A stretch of 64,000 nt of DNA from the NCBI GenBank assembly GCA_965198485.1, contig CBDAPQ010000005.1:1488001-1552000 (forward strand), read 5' to 3'. Below the pieces are notes generated by a model that worked only from the letters and a program-made list of their open reading frames with translations, had not been told where the DNA came from and did not search any database. Both the position numbers and the translations under genes were made by a program. The DNA is from RH-AL1 sp965198485 (GTDB taxonomy: Bacteria; Pseudomonadota; Alphaproteobacteria; Rhizobiales; Beijerinckiaceae). Shown here piece by piece: positions 42,881 through 51,792 of the stretch; position 1 is the stretch's first letter, and every line of letters begins with the position of its first letter.

Positions 42881-43583
42881 GTGTGTCGTTTGACAATGCG
42901 GCTATGACCGATGACTCGATCGGCTCTGCCGCTGCGCGGGTGTGAAAGCCCTTATTTTGCAGCGGTGCGGCAACATCTGCCGACAAACAGATGTGCAAGG
43001 TCCTCGGGTTTAGGCCTGCGGTAAACGCGAGGTCGGCGAAGATTGTTGCGCTGCGTCTGGAAAAGTGCAGGACGGCATCAATGTTGTCATCAACGATCGC
43101 CTGAGCAGCTTGTCTGTCAAGACGATGCGCAGCGATGGCCTTGTACATCTCGATAACGTCGAATTTCTGGTCCATGACGCTAAGCGCGGTTTCGATATCC
43201 GGTTTACGATCGCAACCTGCCAGATATACGAGACGATCCCGTCCTCGGCGTTTGCCTATCTCAAAAGCGAGGGAAACGGCGTTCGGGGCAACGTAGGCTG
43301 AACCTAGAAAGCCGGCTGCCCGTGCTGCCCCTTCGGTCCGCTGGCCTACAAGCCAAAGCGGTGTAAGGCGGCGAGCCTCGGGGATCGGCCCCCAGCCCGA
43401 AGTCATCGCGGCGAAGGCTTTGCCGCTCGTGGCCAATAGTGCTTGGACAATACCGCCCGGCCAAGGCGCTCCAGTCGCTTCGATGGCGATCACCGGCGAT
43501 ACCAGTACGCGATGACCAAGTTTTTCCAGGGTTTCGCGCGTTCGAGCCGCATCTCCCGCAGCCCGGGTGAGCAGCACGCGCAT
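42873..43583 (-). CDS. hemD: Uroporphyrinogen-III synthase
   Basis: A 236-residue cytosolic enzyme that closes and inverts ring D to make uroporphyrinogen III. RVLLTRAAGDAARTRETLEKLGH (start), FAAMTSGWG, VGQRTEGAARAAGF and the C-terminal LNPRTLHICLSADVAAPLQNKG follow the low-identity HemD pattern. It starts 3 bp after the hemC stop (same strand), forming hemC-hemD. The longer frame upstream of 43583 is antisense of hemC and not coding. The divergent nature of HemD makes annotation rest on position as much as sequence. Confidence 0.88.
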   Translation of the reverse strand: MRVLLTRAAGDAARTRETLEKLGHRVLVSPVIAIEATGAPWPGGIVQALLATSGKAFAAMTSGWGPIPEARRLTPLWLVGQRTEGAARAAGFLGSAYVAPNAVSLAFEIGKRRGRDRLVYLAGCDRKPDIETALSVMDQKFDVIEMYKAIAAHRLDRQAAQAIVDDNIDAVLHFSRRSATIFADLAFTAGLNPRTLHICLSADVAAPLQNKGFHTRAAAEPIESSVIAALSNDTPT

Positions 43584-43585
43584 CG

Positions 43586-44515
43586 TCAATGCAACTCGAA
43601 GAAGCCGGCAGGCAGACGGCTCTTGATCGTCTCGCCGGCGGTGCGGCCGACGATCGCCGCATCGGATGCTGCGCCGTAGACCTCCTCGTCGAAGGCTTGA
43701 CCGCCGTCCGGACGCAGCACGATACCGCGCAACGTGACCTGGCCGGTATCGACCAGCGCGTGCGCGCCGATCGGCGTGCGGCACGAACCGTCGAGCGCGG
43801 CGAGGAAGCCGCGTTCGGCGGCAAGTGCGATGCCGGTCGCCTCGCAGAGCAGTGGCGCCAGCATCGCGGCCATGCGGGGATCGTCGGCGCGCGTGGTGAT
43901 GCCGATCGCGCCCTGGCCCGCCGCCGGCAGGAAATCCTCGACGGGGATGATATACGTCGCCTCGTGCTCCAACCCGAGGCGGCGCAACCCGGCGAGCGCC
44001 AGCAGCGTGCCGGCGAAGGCGCCCTCGCCCACCTTGCGCAGTCGCGTCTGCACGTTACCGCGCAGCAGCTGGATCTCGACATCGGGGCGGATGCGCCGCA
44101 GCATGGCACCGCGGCGCAGCGATGCGGTGCCGACGACGGCGCCGTGCGGCAACTCGCGTGGCGACGGCGCGACCGGCGAGATCCAACAGTCGCGCACGTC
44201 CTCGCGCGGGAGATAGCCGGCGATGATGATGGCGTCCGGCAGCCAGGTCGGCAGGTCCTTGGCCGAATGCACCGCGAGGTCGATGCTGCCCATCATTAGC
44301 GCGGTGTCGAGCTCCTTGGTGAAGAGGCCCTTGCCACCGGCCTCGGACAGCGGTCGATCCTGGATGGCATCGCCGCTGACCTTAATGACGTGGATCTCGA
44401 CGGCCGACTCGTCGAGCCCATGAGCGACGCGCAACCGGTCGCGGGTCTGATGCGCCTGGGCCAGTGCGAGCGGGCTGCCGCGAGTGCCGATGCGAACGGG
44501 AGCGTCGGAGGGCAT
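43586..44515 (-). CDS. hemC: Porphobilinogen deaminase (hydroxymethylbilane synthase)
   Basis: A 309-residue enzyme that joins four porphobilinogen units into hydroxymethylbilane. Conserved parts: IGTRGSPLALAQA at the N-terminus, SIDLAVHSAKDLPT, ISPVAPSPRELPHGAVVGTASLRR, LPAAGQGAIGI and the cofactor-binding cysteine in LDGSCRTPIGAHA. ATG 44515 (PSDAPVRIGT) is chosen; the frame continues upstream to 45307 as antisense noise. It is cotranscribed with hemD downstream. hemE or hemH is not visible. Confidence 0.95.
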   Translation of the reverse strand: MPSDAPVRIGTRGSPLALAQAHQTRDRLRVAHGLDESAVEIHVIKVSGDAIQDRPLSEAGGKGLFTKELDTALMMGSIDLAVHSAKDLPTWLPDAIIIAGYLPREDVRDCWISPVAPSPRELPHGAVVGTASLRRGAMLRRIRPDVEIQLLRGNVQTRLRKVGEGAFAGTLLALAGLRRLGLEHEATYIIPVEDFLPAAGQGAIGITTRADDPRMAAMLAPLLCEATGIALAAERGFLAALDGSCRTPIGAHALVDTGQVTLRGIVLRPDGGQAFDEEVYGAASDAAIVGRTAGETIKSRLPAGFFELH

Positions 44516-44644
44516 GGTGGTTCCTGAGAAGGTCGCTCGTCGTACAGGCGCCGGCGGTTCGGGGGAAGAGCGATCCTGCGACCGCCTCGACTGTTGCGTC
44601 GGCGCAGGCTTTTGCCGAAGGTGGGGCCAATCAAGAGGCGGATC

Positions 44645-45100
44645 ATGATCGCGCGCACGACAGTTTTCACCACCGCCGTCCTGGTCGTCGCCACGCTCGG
44701 CGCGGACGCCCGCCAGCGCAATGCCGATGGCCCCTACGGCGGTGGCGTGCCGTACTTGGACGTCAGGACGTCGTGTTCGGATGCGCAGAAGTTCAGCTCT
44801 GGAAGCGGCGACAAGGACAGCGCGTTCAAGGGATGCATGCAGGACGAGATGAGCGCCAAGGGCGAGCTCGCCAAACGATGGTCGAGCTTCAAGGGCAAGG
44901 ACAAGCAGGATTGCGTCGAGCAGTCGCGCAATCCAAGCCCCAGCTACGTCGAGGTGCTGACCTGCCTTGAGATGGATTCCGGCTCCATGCGCAACGGGAC
45001 AGGCGTGAAGGGAGGGCCGCCTCAGATCGGCGGCCCCGTCGCGCCCGGCTTGAGCAATCCCGGAGGGGTGCCGAACGTCACGGGCGTGCCGCGAACCTGA
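44645..45100 (+). CDS. Exported cysteine-containing hypothetical protein
   Basis: A 151-residue protein starting at ATG 44645, with AGAGG upstream. Residues 1-~20 are a signal peptide (IARTTVFTTAVLVVATLGADA). The mature part has four cysteines in CSDAQKF, FKGCMQDE, DCVEQSR and VLTCLEM, spaced as in a small helical disulfide-bonded domain found in many Hyphomicrobiales proteins of unknown role, and a Gly/Pro-rich tail. It diverges from hemC. Confidence 0.75.
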   Translation: MIARTTVFTTAVLVVATLGADARQRNADGPYGGGVPYLDVRTSCSDAQKFSSGSGDKDSAFKGCMQDEMSAKGELAKRWSSFKGKDKQDCVEQSRNPSPSYVEVLTCLEMDSGSMRNGTGVKGGPPQIGGPVAPGLSNPGGVPNVTGVPRT

Positions 45101-45101
45101 C

Positions 45102-45776
45102 GTGACCGGCACGGGCGATGGCGTCGCGACGCAGCTCGCGGCGGTTCGAGAACACTTGGCGCGCGCCGCCAGCGATTGCGGGCGCGATCCCGCCTCCGTG
45201 ACTTTGGTCTGCGTTACCAAGACGTTTTCGGCGCAGCACATCCTGCCGGCTCTGGACGCGGGAGAGCGGGTGTTCGGCGAGAATCGCGTGCAGGAGGCGC
45301 AGGGCAAGTGGCCGGATTTGCGCGCGCGCTACGGCAGCCTCGATCTCCACCTCATCGGACCGCTGCAATCCAACAAGGCCGCCGACGCGGTCGCGACCTT
45401 CGACACCATCGAGACGGTGGACCGGCCCAAGATCGTGCGCGCCCTCGCCGACGCGGTGCAGAAGGCCGGGCGGTGCCCGAAACTCTACGTTCAGGTGAAC
45501 ACCGGTGCCGAGCCGCAGAAGGCCGGCGTGCTGCCCGAGGAGGCAGACGCCTTCATCGCTAGCTGCCGCAGCGAGCATGGTCTGAATGTGGACGGCCTGA
45601 TGTGCATTCCGCCGATCGACGATCAGGCCTCGCCCCACTTCGCGCTGCTCGCCACCATCGCCGCGCGCAACGGGGTCACCGGCCTGTCGATGGGAATGAG
45701 CGCCGACTACGAGCTGGCGATCCCGCTCGGTGCCACGAACGTGCGCGTCGGGAGTGCCATCTTCGGCGTGCGATAG
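45102..45776 (+). CDS. YggS/PLPBP family PLP homeostasis protein
   Basis: A 224-residue alanine-racemase-fold protein that binds pyridoxal phosphate and helps control its level. The PLP lysine is in LVCVTKTFSA; FGENRVQEAQGKW, LHLIGPLQSNKA, VQVNTGAEPQKAG and the C-terminal LSMGMSADYELAI, TNVRVGSAIFG are the family signature. The start is GTG 45102, one base after the upstream stop; an operon with the exported protein is likely. Confidence 0.94.
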   Translation: MTGTGDGVATQLAAVREHLARAASDCGRDPASVTLVCVTKTFSAQHILPALDAGERVFGENRVQEAQGKWPDLRARYGSLDLHLIGPLQSNKAADAVATFDTIETVDRPKIVRALADAVQKAGRCPKLYVQVNTGAEPQKAGVLPEEADAFIASCRSEHGLNVDGLMCIPPIDDQASPHFALLATIAARNGVTGLSMGMSADYELAIPLGATNVRVGSAIFGVR

Positions 45777-45851
45777 AGCTGCACCCGCGCCGCCGGCTCT
45801 GGCGGCACGAGCATTGCGTGACTAGGTGCTCCCGATACGACGGAGACGACT

Positions 45852-47090
45852 ATGAGCGAACCTCTCGTCATCGTTGGCCAGGGCATGGCCGGCACCAAGC
45901 TCGCCGAGGAGCTCGTGGCACGGGCCCTCGGGCGCTATGCCATCATCTTGGTCGGCGACGAGCCACACCGCGGCTATAACCGCGTCTTGCTGTCGTCGCT
46001 CCTCGCCCAGGAGGTGAAGGCCGACGATCTCGAACTGAAGCCGCGCGGCTGGTGGGCGAAAAACGGCATTACCAATGTCTACGGCCGCGCCGTCACCGGC
46101 ATCGACCGCGAGCGCAAGGTGATAACGGTCGGCAACAACGAGATCGCCTATTCGAAGCTGGTCCTCGCAACGGGATCACACGCTATCAAGCTATCGAAGC
46201 CGGGCATGGACCTGCCCGGCGCGATCACGTTCCGGTGGATGGGTGATGTCGACCAGATGCTTAAAGGCGTGGCGCCTGGGAGGCCCGCTGTTGTAATCGG
46301 AGGCGGTCTGCTCGGCTTGGAGGCGGCCTATGGTCTCGCCAAGGCTGGCGTGAAGGTTACGCTGCTCCATATCGGTGACCGGTTGATGGAGCGGCAACTC
46401 GACGCGTCGGCCGGGCAGATGCTGCTCGAGGCGATCCTGTCCAAAGGGTGCGAGGTGATCCTTCACGCAGACACGGCGCGTGTGCTCGGCGCCAACAAGG
46501 TCGAGGGCGTGGAACTCGTCGACGGCCGAGTGCTCGAGGCTGACCTCGTGGTTTGCGCCGTCGGCGTGCGCCCCAACGTCGATCTCGGCAAGGCTGCCGG
46601 CTTGGATGCGAAGCGCGGGCTCCTCGTCGACGACCAGATGCGCACCAGCGATCCCGACATCTACGCCATCGGGGAATGCTGCGAACATCGCGGCTCAACC
46701 TATGGTCTTGTCGAGCCGGCCTATGAGCAGGCCCGGGCCTTGGCTGGTCTGCTGTCGGGCGACCGCAAGGCCGCCTACATCGGCTCGGTCATCGGGACCA
46801 ATCTCAAGGTCTCGGGAGTCTCGCTGTTCTCCGCCGGCGACATTACCGGTGAGGGCAAGGAGATCCTGCTTTACGAGGATCTCAAGCAGAATATCTATAA
46901 GAAGATCATCCTGGATGGTGACAGGATCACCGGTGCCGTCCTCTACGGTGATACCGTGGACGGGCTTTGGTATCTCGACCTTATGAAGCGCGGGCAGGCT
47001 GTCGGCGACATGCGCGATGACCTTATCTTTGGGCGCAGCCTTGCAGCACCGGTCGAGAAGAAGGACGAGGCGCGAGCAAAAGCAGCCTGA
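45852..47090 (+). CDS. NAD(P)/FAD-dependent oxidoreductase, NirB N-terminal-like
   Basis: A 412-residue flavoprotein. FAD-binding GQGMAGTKLAEEL at the start, ATGSHA and the second Rossmann GGGLLGLEAAYGLAKAG, and CAVGVRPNVDL follow the nitrite-reductase (NirB) and rubredoxin-reductase type. The C-terminal ~60 residues (KIILDGDRITGAVLYGD) are the matching interface domain, but the NirB bound [2Fe-2S]/sirohaem half is absent. Usually such proteins sit beside a nitrate or nitrite reductase; here none is adjacent, so the electron acceptor is unknown. Confidence 0.85.
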   Translation: MSEPLVIVGQGMAGTKLAEELVARALGRYAIILVGDEPHRGYNRVLLSSLLAQEVKADDLELKPRGWWAKNGITNVYGRAVTGIDRERKVITVGNNEIAYSKLVLATGSHAIKLSKPGMDLPGAITFRWMGDVDQMLKGVAPGRPAVVIGGGLLGLEAAYGLAKAGVKVTLLHIGDRLMERQLDASAGQMLLEAILSKGCEVILHADTARVLGANKVEGVELVDGRVLEADLVVCAVGVRPNVDLGKAAGLDAKRGLLVDDQMRTSDPDIYAIGECCEHRGSTYGLVEPAYEQARALAGLLSGDRKAAYIGSVIGTNLKVSGVSLFSAGDITGEGKEILLYEDLKQNIYKKIILDGDRITGAVLYGDTVDGLWYLDLMKRGQAVGDMRDDLIFGRSLAAPVEKKDEARAKAA

Positions 47091-47211
47091 GCTCTCGATG
47101 GAAGGGTTGCTCTTCCTCTAGCCTGGTCAGCCGATCGTACCATTCGTCGGCGTGGGGGTTGATCACCGGGCTAACGCGTCCACGGGCGCCTTGCTCCATA
47201 AGGTTTGCGGT

Positions 47212-48465
47212 CTATCGGTTTGCAACCGCGATCGGCAGCATCACCGAAGCATTCAGCGTTTCACGTCGCGGACGCAGGAGGAAAGCGGCCAGGCCACCGA
47301 GGCCGATGATCGCCATGGCGCCGACAGTCGAGAGCGGCGTTCGTCCATCGTAGAGTGCGGCCACAGCCCACCCGGCGAAGGCGCCGAGGAAGAGCTGGGC
47401 CGACACCACCGCGGCGCTCGCTGTCCCCGCGATATGCAGCATCGGCTCGATGGCGAGCTGCAGCGCGTTCGTGTTGGCCATCGCGCAGCCGGCCATGCAC
47501 AGGAACAGGAAGGGCAGGAACAACGCGACGCCGGTGTTGCCCGCGAGCGTGAGGACGACCAAGGCCACGGCACCGCTGCAGACCAGCGCCAGCCCGATCC
47601 CGAGCAGGATCGCCGGGCGAATGCCGTGCCGATTGAGCCTGGCATTGGCGAGGTTGCCGACGAGGAGGCCGGACGAGTTCAGCATGAACGTCAGGCCGTA
47701 CTGTGCCGGCGTGAGATGAAACGCGCCGATCATCACGTAGGGCGAACCCGACACGTACCCGAAGATCACCCCGAACATAGAGACGGCGACCAGCGCGAAG
47801 GCTAGCGACCGGCGATTGCGAAACACGCTGAGGTAGTGGCGCGCTACCTCGCCCGGCGCCACCGCCACGCGGCGCTCCTCCGGCAGCGACTCGCCGAGCT
47901 TCCAATGGACCAGCAGCAGCGCCACCGCGCCCGTCAGCGTCAGGAAGAGGTAGATCCAGCGCCAGCTGCCAAAGCCCATCAGCAGCGCGCCGATGGAAGG
48001 CGCCAGCAGGGGTGCGAGCAGGCTGAGCGCGGAGACGTAGGACATCTTCTCGCGCGCCGTCGGACCCCTGAAATGATCGCCGATGATGGCGAGGCCGAGC
48101 GGCCGCGCCCCGCCGCCGATGCCTTGCACAAAACGGCACACCAGCAGCGCCGGCAGGCTACCGGCGAACACGCAGCCGATGCCGCCGATGACGTAAACGG
48201 TGCAGGCGAGTAGCGCGACCGGACGCCGGCCGTAACGGTCCGACAGCGGCCCGTAGAACAGCGGCGACAGCGCGAAGGACAGCATGAAGGCCGACAGAGA
48301 CAGGCCGATGGTGTTCTGGCTTACGCCGAGATCGCGCGCCATCGGCTCGACGGCCGCCAGCGACATGTCTGTCGCGAAAGCGGACATGGCACCGAGCAGG
48401 CTCATCAGCACGATGAACATGAATGAGGTTGGCGCTGCCTTCAACGGAGCCTCCGGCCCGGCCAA
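47212..48465 (-). CDS. MFS transporter, Bcr/CflA drug-resistance family
   Basis: A 417-residue inner-membrane exporter of the major facilitator superfamily, 12 predicted helices. Bcr/CflA signatures are ATDMSLAAVEPMARDLG, GPLSDRYGRRPVAL (motif A) and CRFVQGIGGGARPLGLAIIGDHF. Proton-driven efflux of drugs or metabolites is likely; the substrate is not evident. Confidence 0.93.
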   Translation of the reverse strand: MAGPEAPLKAAPTSFMFIVLMSLLGAMSAFATDMSLAAVEPMARDLGVSQNTIGLSLSAFMLSFALSPLFYGPLSDRYGRRPVALLACTVYVIGGIGCVFAGSLPALLVCRFVQGIGGGARPLGLAIIGDHFRGPTAREKMSYVSALSLLAPLLAPSIGALLMGFGSWRWIYLFLTLTGAVALLLVHWKLGESLPEERRVAVAPGEVARHYLSVFRNRRSLAFALVAVSMFGVIFGYVSGSPYVMIGAFHLTPAQYGLTFMLNSSGLLVGNLANARLNRHGIRPAILLGIGLALVCSGAVALVVLTLAGNTGVALFLPFLFLCMAGCAMANTNALQLAIEPMLHIAGTASAAVVSAQLFLGAFAGWAVAALYDGRTPLSTVGAMAIIGLGGLAAFLLRPRRETLNASVMLPIAVANR

Positions 48466-48588
48466 TCAACGGCGCGGTGAGTCACCAAACCAAATCTTTG
48501 GGGCGAAGCTGGGTTCGGACGGGTGCGAGGCGTGCCGGCCTGACATGCGTTCCACGAGGGGCCCGGAGAGCAGGGCGCGTGTCGTGCC

Positions 48589-49038
48589 TCAGCGCTCGAA
48601 CACCAGCAGCGTCGAGGTGGCACTGGCGTAGAGCTTGCCGTCCGCACCCTTCAACGTCGCTTCGGCGAAGGCGGCACGCCGGCCGATGCTGACCACTCGG
48701 CCCTCGGCCCGCACCTCGCCAGTCTTCTCGGTCATCGCTTTGTGGTAGGCGACTTTCAGTTCCAGCGTTGTGTAGCCTTGCGTCGACGACAGCCTGGAAT
48801 GCACGGCGCAGCCGCATGCGGAATCAAGCAAGGTCGCCGCGAGGCCGCCGTGCACCGTGCCGATCGGGTTGTAGTGCGCGAGGCCCGGCGTCGCCGTGAA
48901 TACGGCCGATCCGTCTCCCGCCTCAGCCAGGGCGAACCCCAGCGTTTTGCCGATCCGCGCCACGCCGCCGCCCGCGATCATCGCGCGGAGTTGCTCCAGG
49001 CCGGTGAGGCCTTCCAGGTTAGGCAGGTCGGATGGCAT
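48589..49038 (-). CDS. PaaI-type thioesterase (hotdog fold)
   Basis: A 149-residue acyl-CoA thioesterase. The hotdog core is visible: HYNPIGTVHGGLAATLLDSACGCAV with the catalytic-region HGG motif, then LELKVAYHKAM. ATG 49038 (MPSDLPNLEG) is preferred; the frame runs open to 49326, where it only overlaps the next gene. It could hydrolyse aromatic or medium-chain acyl-CoA. Confidence 0.9.
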   Translation of the reverse strand: MPSDLPNLEGLTGLEQLRAMIAGGGVARIGKTLGFALAEAGDGSAVFTATPGLAHYNPIGTVHGGLAATLLDSACGCAVHSRLSSTQGYTTLELKVAYHKAMTEKTGEVRAEGRVVSIGRRAAFAEATLKGADGKLYASATSTLLVFER

Positions 49039-49129
49039 CAGCAATCTCGAGGGTGGATAAGCTTGGATAGTGCGGAGACATCGGCACCGCCGTCTCGCAC
49101 GAACGCACGAAGCCGGGATGGCGCGGCGC

Positions 49130-50044
49130 TCAAGGCAGGCCGAAGGACGCGTAGATGTCCGGCACCGATGGCATCGCCGCTTTCGTGCCGGACCGCCTAA
49201 CGCGATCCGAGCGGAACGGGTGGGCGGGATAGACGCCGAGCACCCGGATCTCGGTGCAGAAGAAGGCAAGCTCCTCCATGGCTCCGGCGAGACCGACGTC
49301 ATAGGGATGGCCGTCGACGTCGGCAAGGAACTGCGTGGCGGTGAACGAGCCCTCCACCATGTAGCTCTCGAGCTTGGTCATGTTGACCCCGTTGGTAGCG
49401 AAGCCGCCGAGCGCCTTGTAGAGCGCCGCCGGCACGTTGCGGACTCGGAACACGAACGTCGTGACCGAAGGCTGCCCACCGCCGAGCTGCGGCCATTGCG
49501 GCACCGGCGACAGTATCACGAAACGCGTAGTGTTGTGCTTCTCGTCCTCGACGTCGGCAGCGAGGATGTCGAGGCCGTAGATCTCGGCGGCGAGACGCGG
49601 CGCCAACGAGGCGCGTGTCGGCTCGCCCCAGCCCGCCACCTCGCGCGCCGACCCCGCCGTGTCGGCGGCCACGTGCGTCTTCCAGCCGTGCTGGCGGATG
49701 ATGCGGCGGCATTGTCCCAACGCGTGCACGTGACTGTAGATGTCCGTGATGCCGGCGAGCGTGGCACCGGGCAGGCCGAGCAGCTGGAAGCGGATCGGCA
49801 GGAAGTGTTCGGCGACGATGAACAGCCCCGAGGCGGGCAGCAGCGAGTGGATATCGGCGACGCGTCCGGCAATTGAATTCTCGATCGGGATCATCGCCAA
49901 AGCGGCGCGGCCTTCCGTCACGGCGGCGAGCGCGTCCTCGAAAGTATCGCAGGGCAGGGCGGTCCAGCCGTGATAAGCCTCGGCGCAAGCGATGTGCGAG
50001 TTGGCGCCGGGTTCGCCCTGGAAGGCGATCGTCTTGGCTGTCAT
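49130..50044 (-). CDS. pheA: Prephenate dehydratase
   Basis: A 304-residue enzyme that converts prephenate to phenylpyruvate in phenylalanine synthesis. The catalytic domain (AFQGEPGANSHIACAEAY, IPIENSIAGRVADIHSLL, NTTRFVIL) and the C-terminal ACT domain (GALFKALGGFATNGVNMTKLESY-like) that senses phenylalanine are intact. ATG 50044 (TAKTIAFQG) chosen over 50110. There is no chorismate mutase domain, so it is the stand-alone form. Confidence 0.95.
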   Translation of the reverse strand: MTAKTIAFQGEPGANSHIACAEAYHGWTALPCDTFEDALAAVTEGRAALAMIPIENSIAGRVADIHSLLPASGLFIVAEHFLPIRFQLLGLPGATLAGITDIYSHVHALGQCRRIIRQHGWKTHVAADTAGSAREVAGWGEPTRASLAPRLAAEIYGLDILAADVEDEKHNTTRFVILSPVPQWPQLGGGQPSVTTFVFRVRNVPAALYKALGGFATNGVNMTKLESYMVEGSFTATQFLADVDGHPYDVGLAGAMEELAFFCTEIRVLGVYPAHPFRSDRVRRSGTKAAMPSVPDIYASFGLP

Positions 50045-50214
50045 GCTCTTGTCTTGGCGGATGAGAGTGGTTCGCGACGCAGACCGGGGCCTTAGCAGGT
50101 GCCCATGCACTAGCGCAAAAAGAAGCTTGGCGGCCTTATGGACAGTGCGCCTCTAAAACGGCTAAGGCTCGGCAAAACGGCGTAAAAGCCGGGCGAAGGA
50201 TGGGCCGACGGGCA

Positions 50215-51714
50215 ATGGATTCCTGGCAACTGAACAAGATCGCCGGTGCGGTGCTTGGCACCTGCGTTGTCGGCATGGGGATCGGGCTCGTAGCGCAGGG
50301 TATCTATGAACCGGGTGCGCCCGCCAAGCCGGGCTATGCCTTGCCGGAGCCGAAGGAGACAGCTGCCGCTGACGGCGAGAAGAAGGCCGAGGTCGTTCCG
50401 ATCGCGCTGCGGATGGAGAAGGCCGATCCGAAGAAGGGCGAGGCCGACGCCAAGGTCTGCTCTGCCTGCCATAATTTCCAGGAAGGCGCCGGTGCAAAGG
50501 TCGGCCCGGACCTGTGGAACGTCGTCGATCGCCCCAAGGGCAAGGAACCCGGCTTCGAATACTCCAAGGCGATGGAGGCCAAGGGCGGCGATTGGACCTA
50601 CGCCGACCTCGACCAGTTCGTCACCAAGCCGTCCGCCTACGTTCCGGGCACCAAGATGGGCTACCCCGGTCAGGACGATCCCGACAAGCGCGCCGACATC
50701 ATCGCCTATCTGCGTACGCTGTCGAAGGATCCCAAGCCGCTACCTCAGGTTACCGACGCCGACAAGAAGGTCGCGTCTGCCGATGCCAAGGGCGGGGTCG
50801 ACAAGGCCGGCGCGGACAAGGGCAATGGCGCCGGTGAAGCGGCTGGCGAGGCCGCGTTCCTGACCATGGTGGGCGAGGCCGATCCCAAGAAGGGCCAGGC
50901 CGCCGCTCAGGTTTGCGAGGCTTGCCACAATGTCAAGAAGGGCGCCGGCTCGCTGGTCGGGCCCGATCTCTGGAACGTGGTCGACCGCAAGAAAGGCTCG
51001 GTGGAGGGTTTCGACTATTCCGCCGGCCTGAAGGCCAAGGGTGGCGAGTGGACGGTCGACGATTTGAATGCTTGGCTGACCAAGCCGGCGGCCTACATTC
51101 CCGGCACCAAGATGGGTTATCCCGGCGAGGCTAACGAGAAGAAGCGCGCCCAGATTGTCGCCTACCTGCGCACGCTGTCGGACAATCCAGTGGCGCTGCC
51201 CGGCCTCGACAAAGGCGCCGCGAAGGCCGCGAAGGACCATCCCGGCGAGGCCAAGAACATGGTGCCGGAAGCCAAGCCGGGTGATCAGAAGCCGCCGGTG
51301 CCACCGCTGCCCCCTGGATCGCAGCAGCCGGTACCGCAGGTGCCTGAAGCGAGCAGCGCGACGGGTGCTCCGCAGCAACCGGACGAGCGCCAGCCCGGCA
51401 TGCCGACACCCGTGCCGACCCACGACAACGCGACGCCGGGACAAAAGACCGAAGCGGCGCCCGCCAAGCCGCAGGAGGACGCCAAAGCCGAGGCGATACC
51501 AATGACGGAGCCGGTCGCGTCGGCGTCGGCGAACGAGGGCCCCGAGCCTTACCAGGCCGCCGATCCACAATACGCCGCCGCCGCGGCGTCCGAGCCGGCA
51601 CTTGCCAAGGTTGATATGACGCCGCCGTCGCTGGCGCCCGCCGGCGATAAAGGTGAAGGCGATGCTGCAGGTCCGGAGCCGTATGCGGCACCGACGCCAG
51701 GCGACGCCAAATAG
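50215..51714 (+). CDS. Membrane-anchored two-haem cytochrome c (tandem CycM-like)
   Basis: A 499-residue protein from ATG 50215 (MDSWQLNKIAG); ATG 50200 is a second option. Residues ~9-30 are a membrane anchor. Two homologous cytochrome c domains follow: haem motif CSACH at 82-86 with axial Met148 in PGTKMGYPG, and CEACH at 234-238 with Met300 in the same motif. Both share GPDLWNVVDR and AKGG-W-T. The last ~165 residues are Pro/Ala/Glu-rich and disordered. CycM in Hyphomicrobiales normally has one domain (~190 residues) and passes electrons from bc1 to cytochrome oxidase; this is a duplicated form. Confidence 0.88.
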   Translation: MDSWQLNKIAGAVLGTCVVGMGIGLVAQGIYEPGAPAKPGYALPEPKETAAADGEKKAEVVPIALRMEKADPKKGEADAKVCSACHNFQEGAGAKVGPDLWNVVDRPKGKEPGFEYSKAMEAKGGDWTYADLDQFVTKPSAYVPGTKMGYPGQDDPDKRADIIAYLRTLSKDPKPLPQVTDADKKVASADAKGGVDKAGADKGNGAGEAAGEAAFLTMVGEADPKKGQAAAQVCEACHNVKKGAGSLVGPDLWNVVDRKKGSVEGFDYSAGLKAKGGEWTVDDLNAWLTKPAAYIPGTKMGYPGEANEKKRAQIVAYLRTLSDNPVALPGLDKGAAKAAKDHPGEAKNMVPEAKPGDQKPPVPPLPPGSQQPVPQVPEASSATGAPQQPDERQPGMPTPVPTHDNATPGQKTEAAPAKPQEDAKAEAIPMTEPVASASANEGPEPYQAADPQYAAAAASEPALAKVDMTPPSLAPAGDKGEGDAAGPEPYAAPTPGDAK

Positions 51715-51792
51715 CGGCTGATCTGAGTAGCGGCGTCATCGTGTCCGAGCGTCGCGGCAAAAGCGACACAATCGGCGATCACGGGTGCGAGC

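Noticed and set aside
45789..45806. GCCGCC-N6-GGCGGC hairpin after yggS
   Set aside because: No T-run follows and GC-rich 6-bp stems are common by chance in this DNA.
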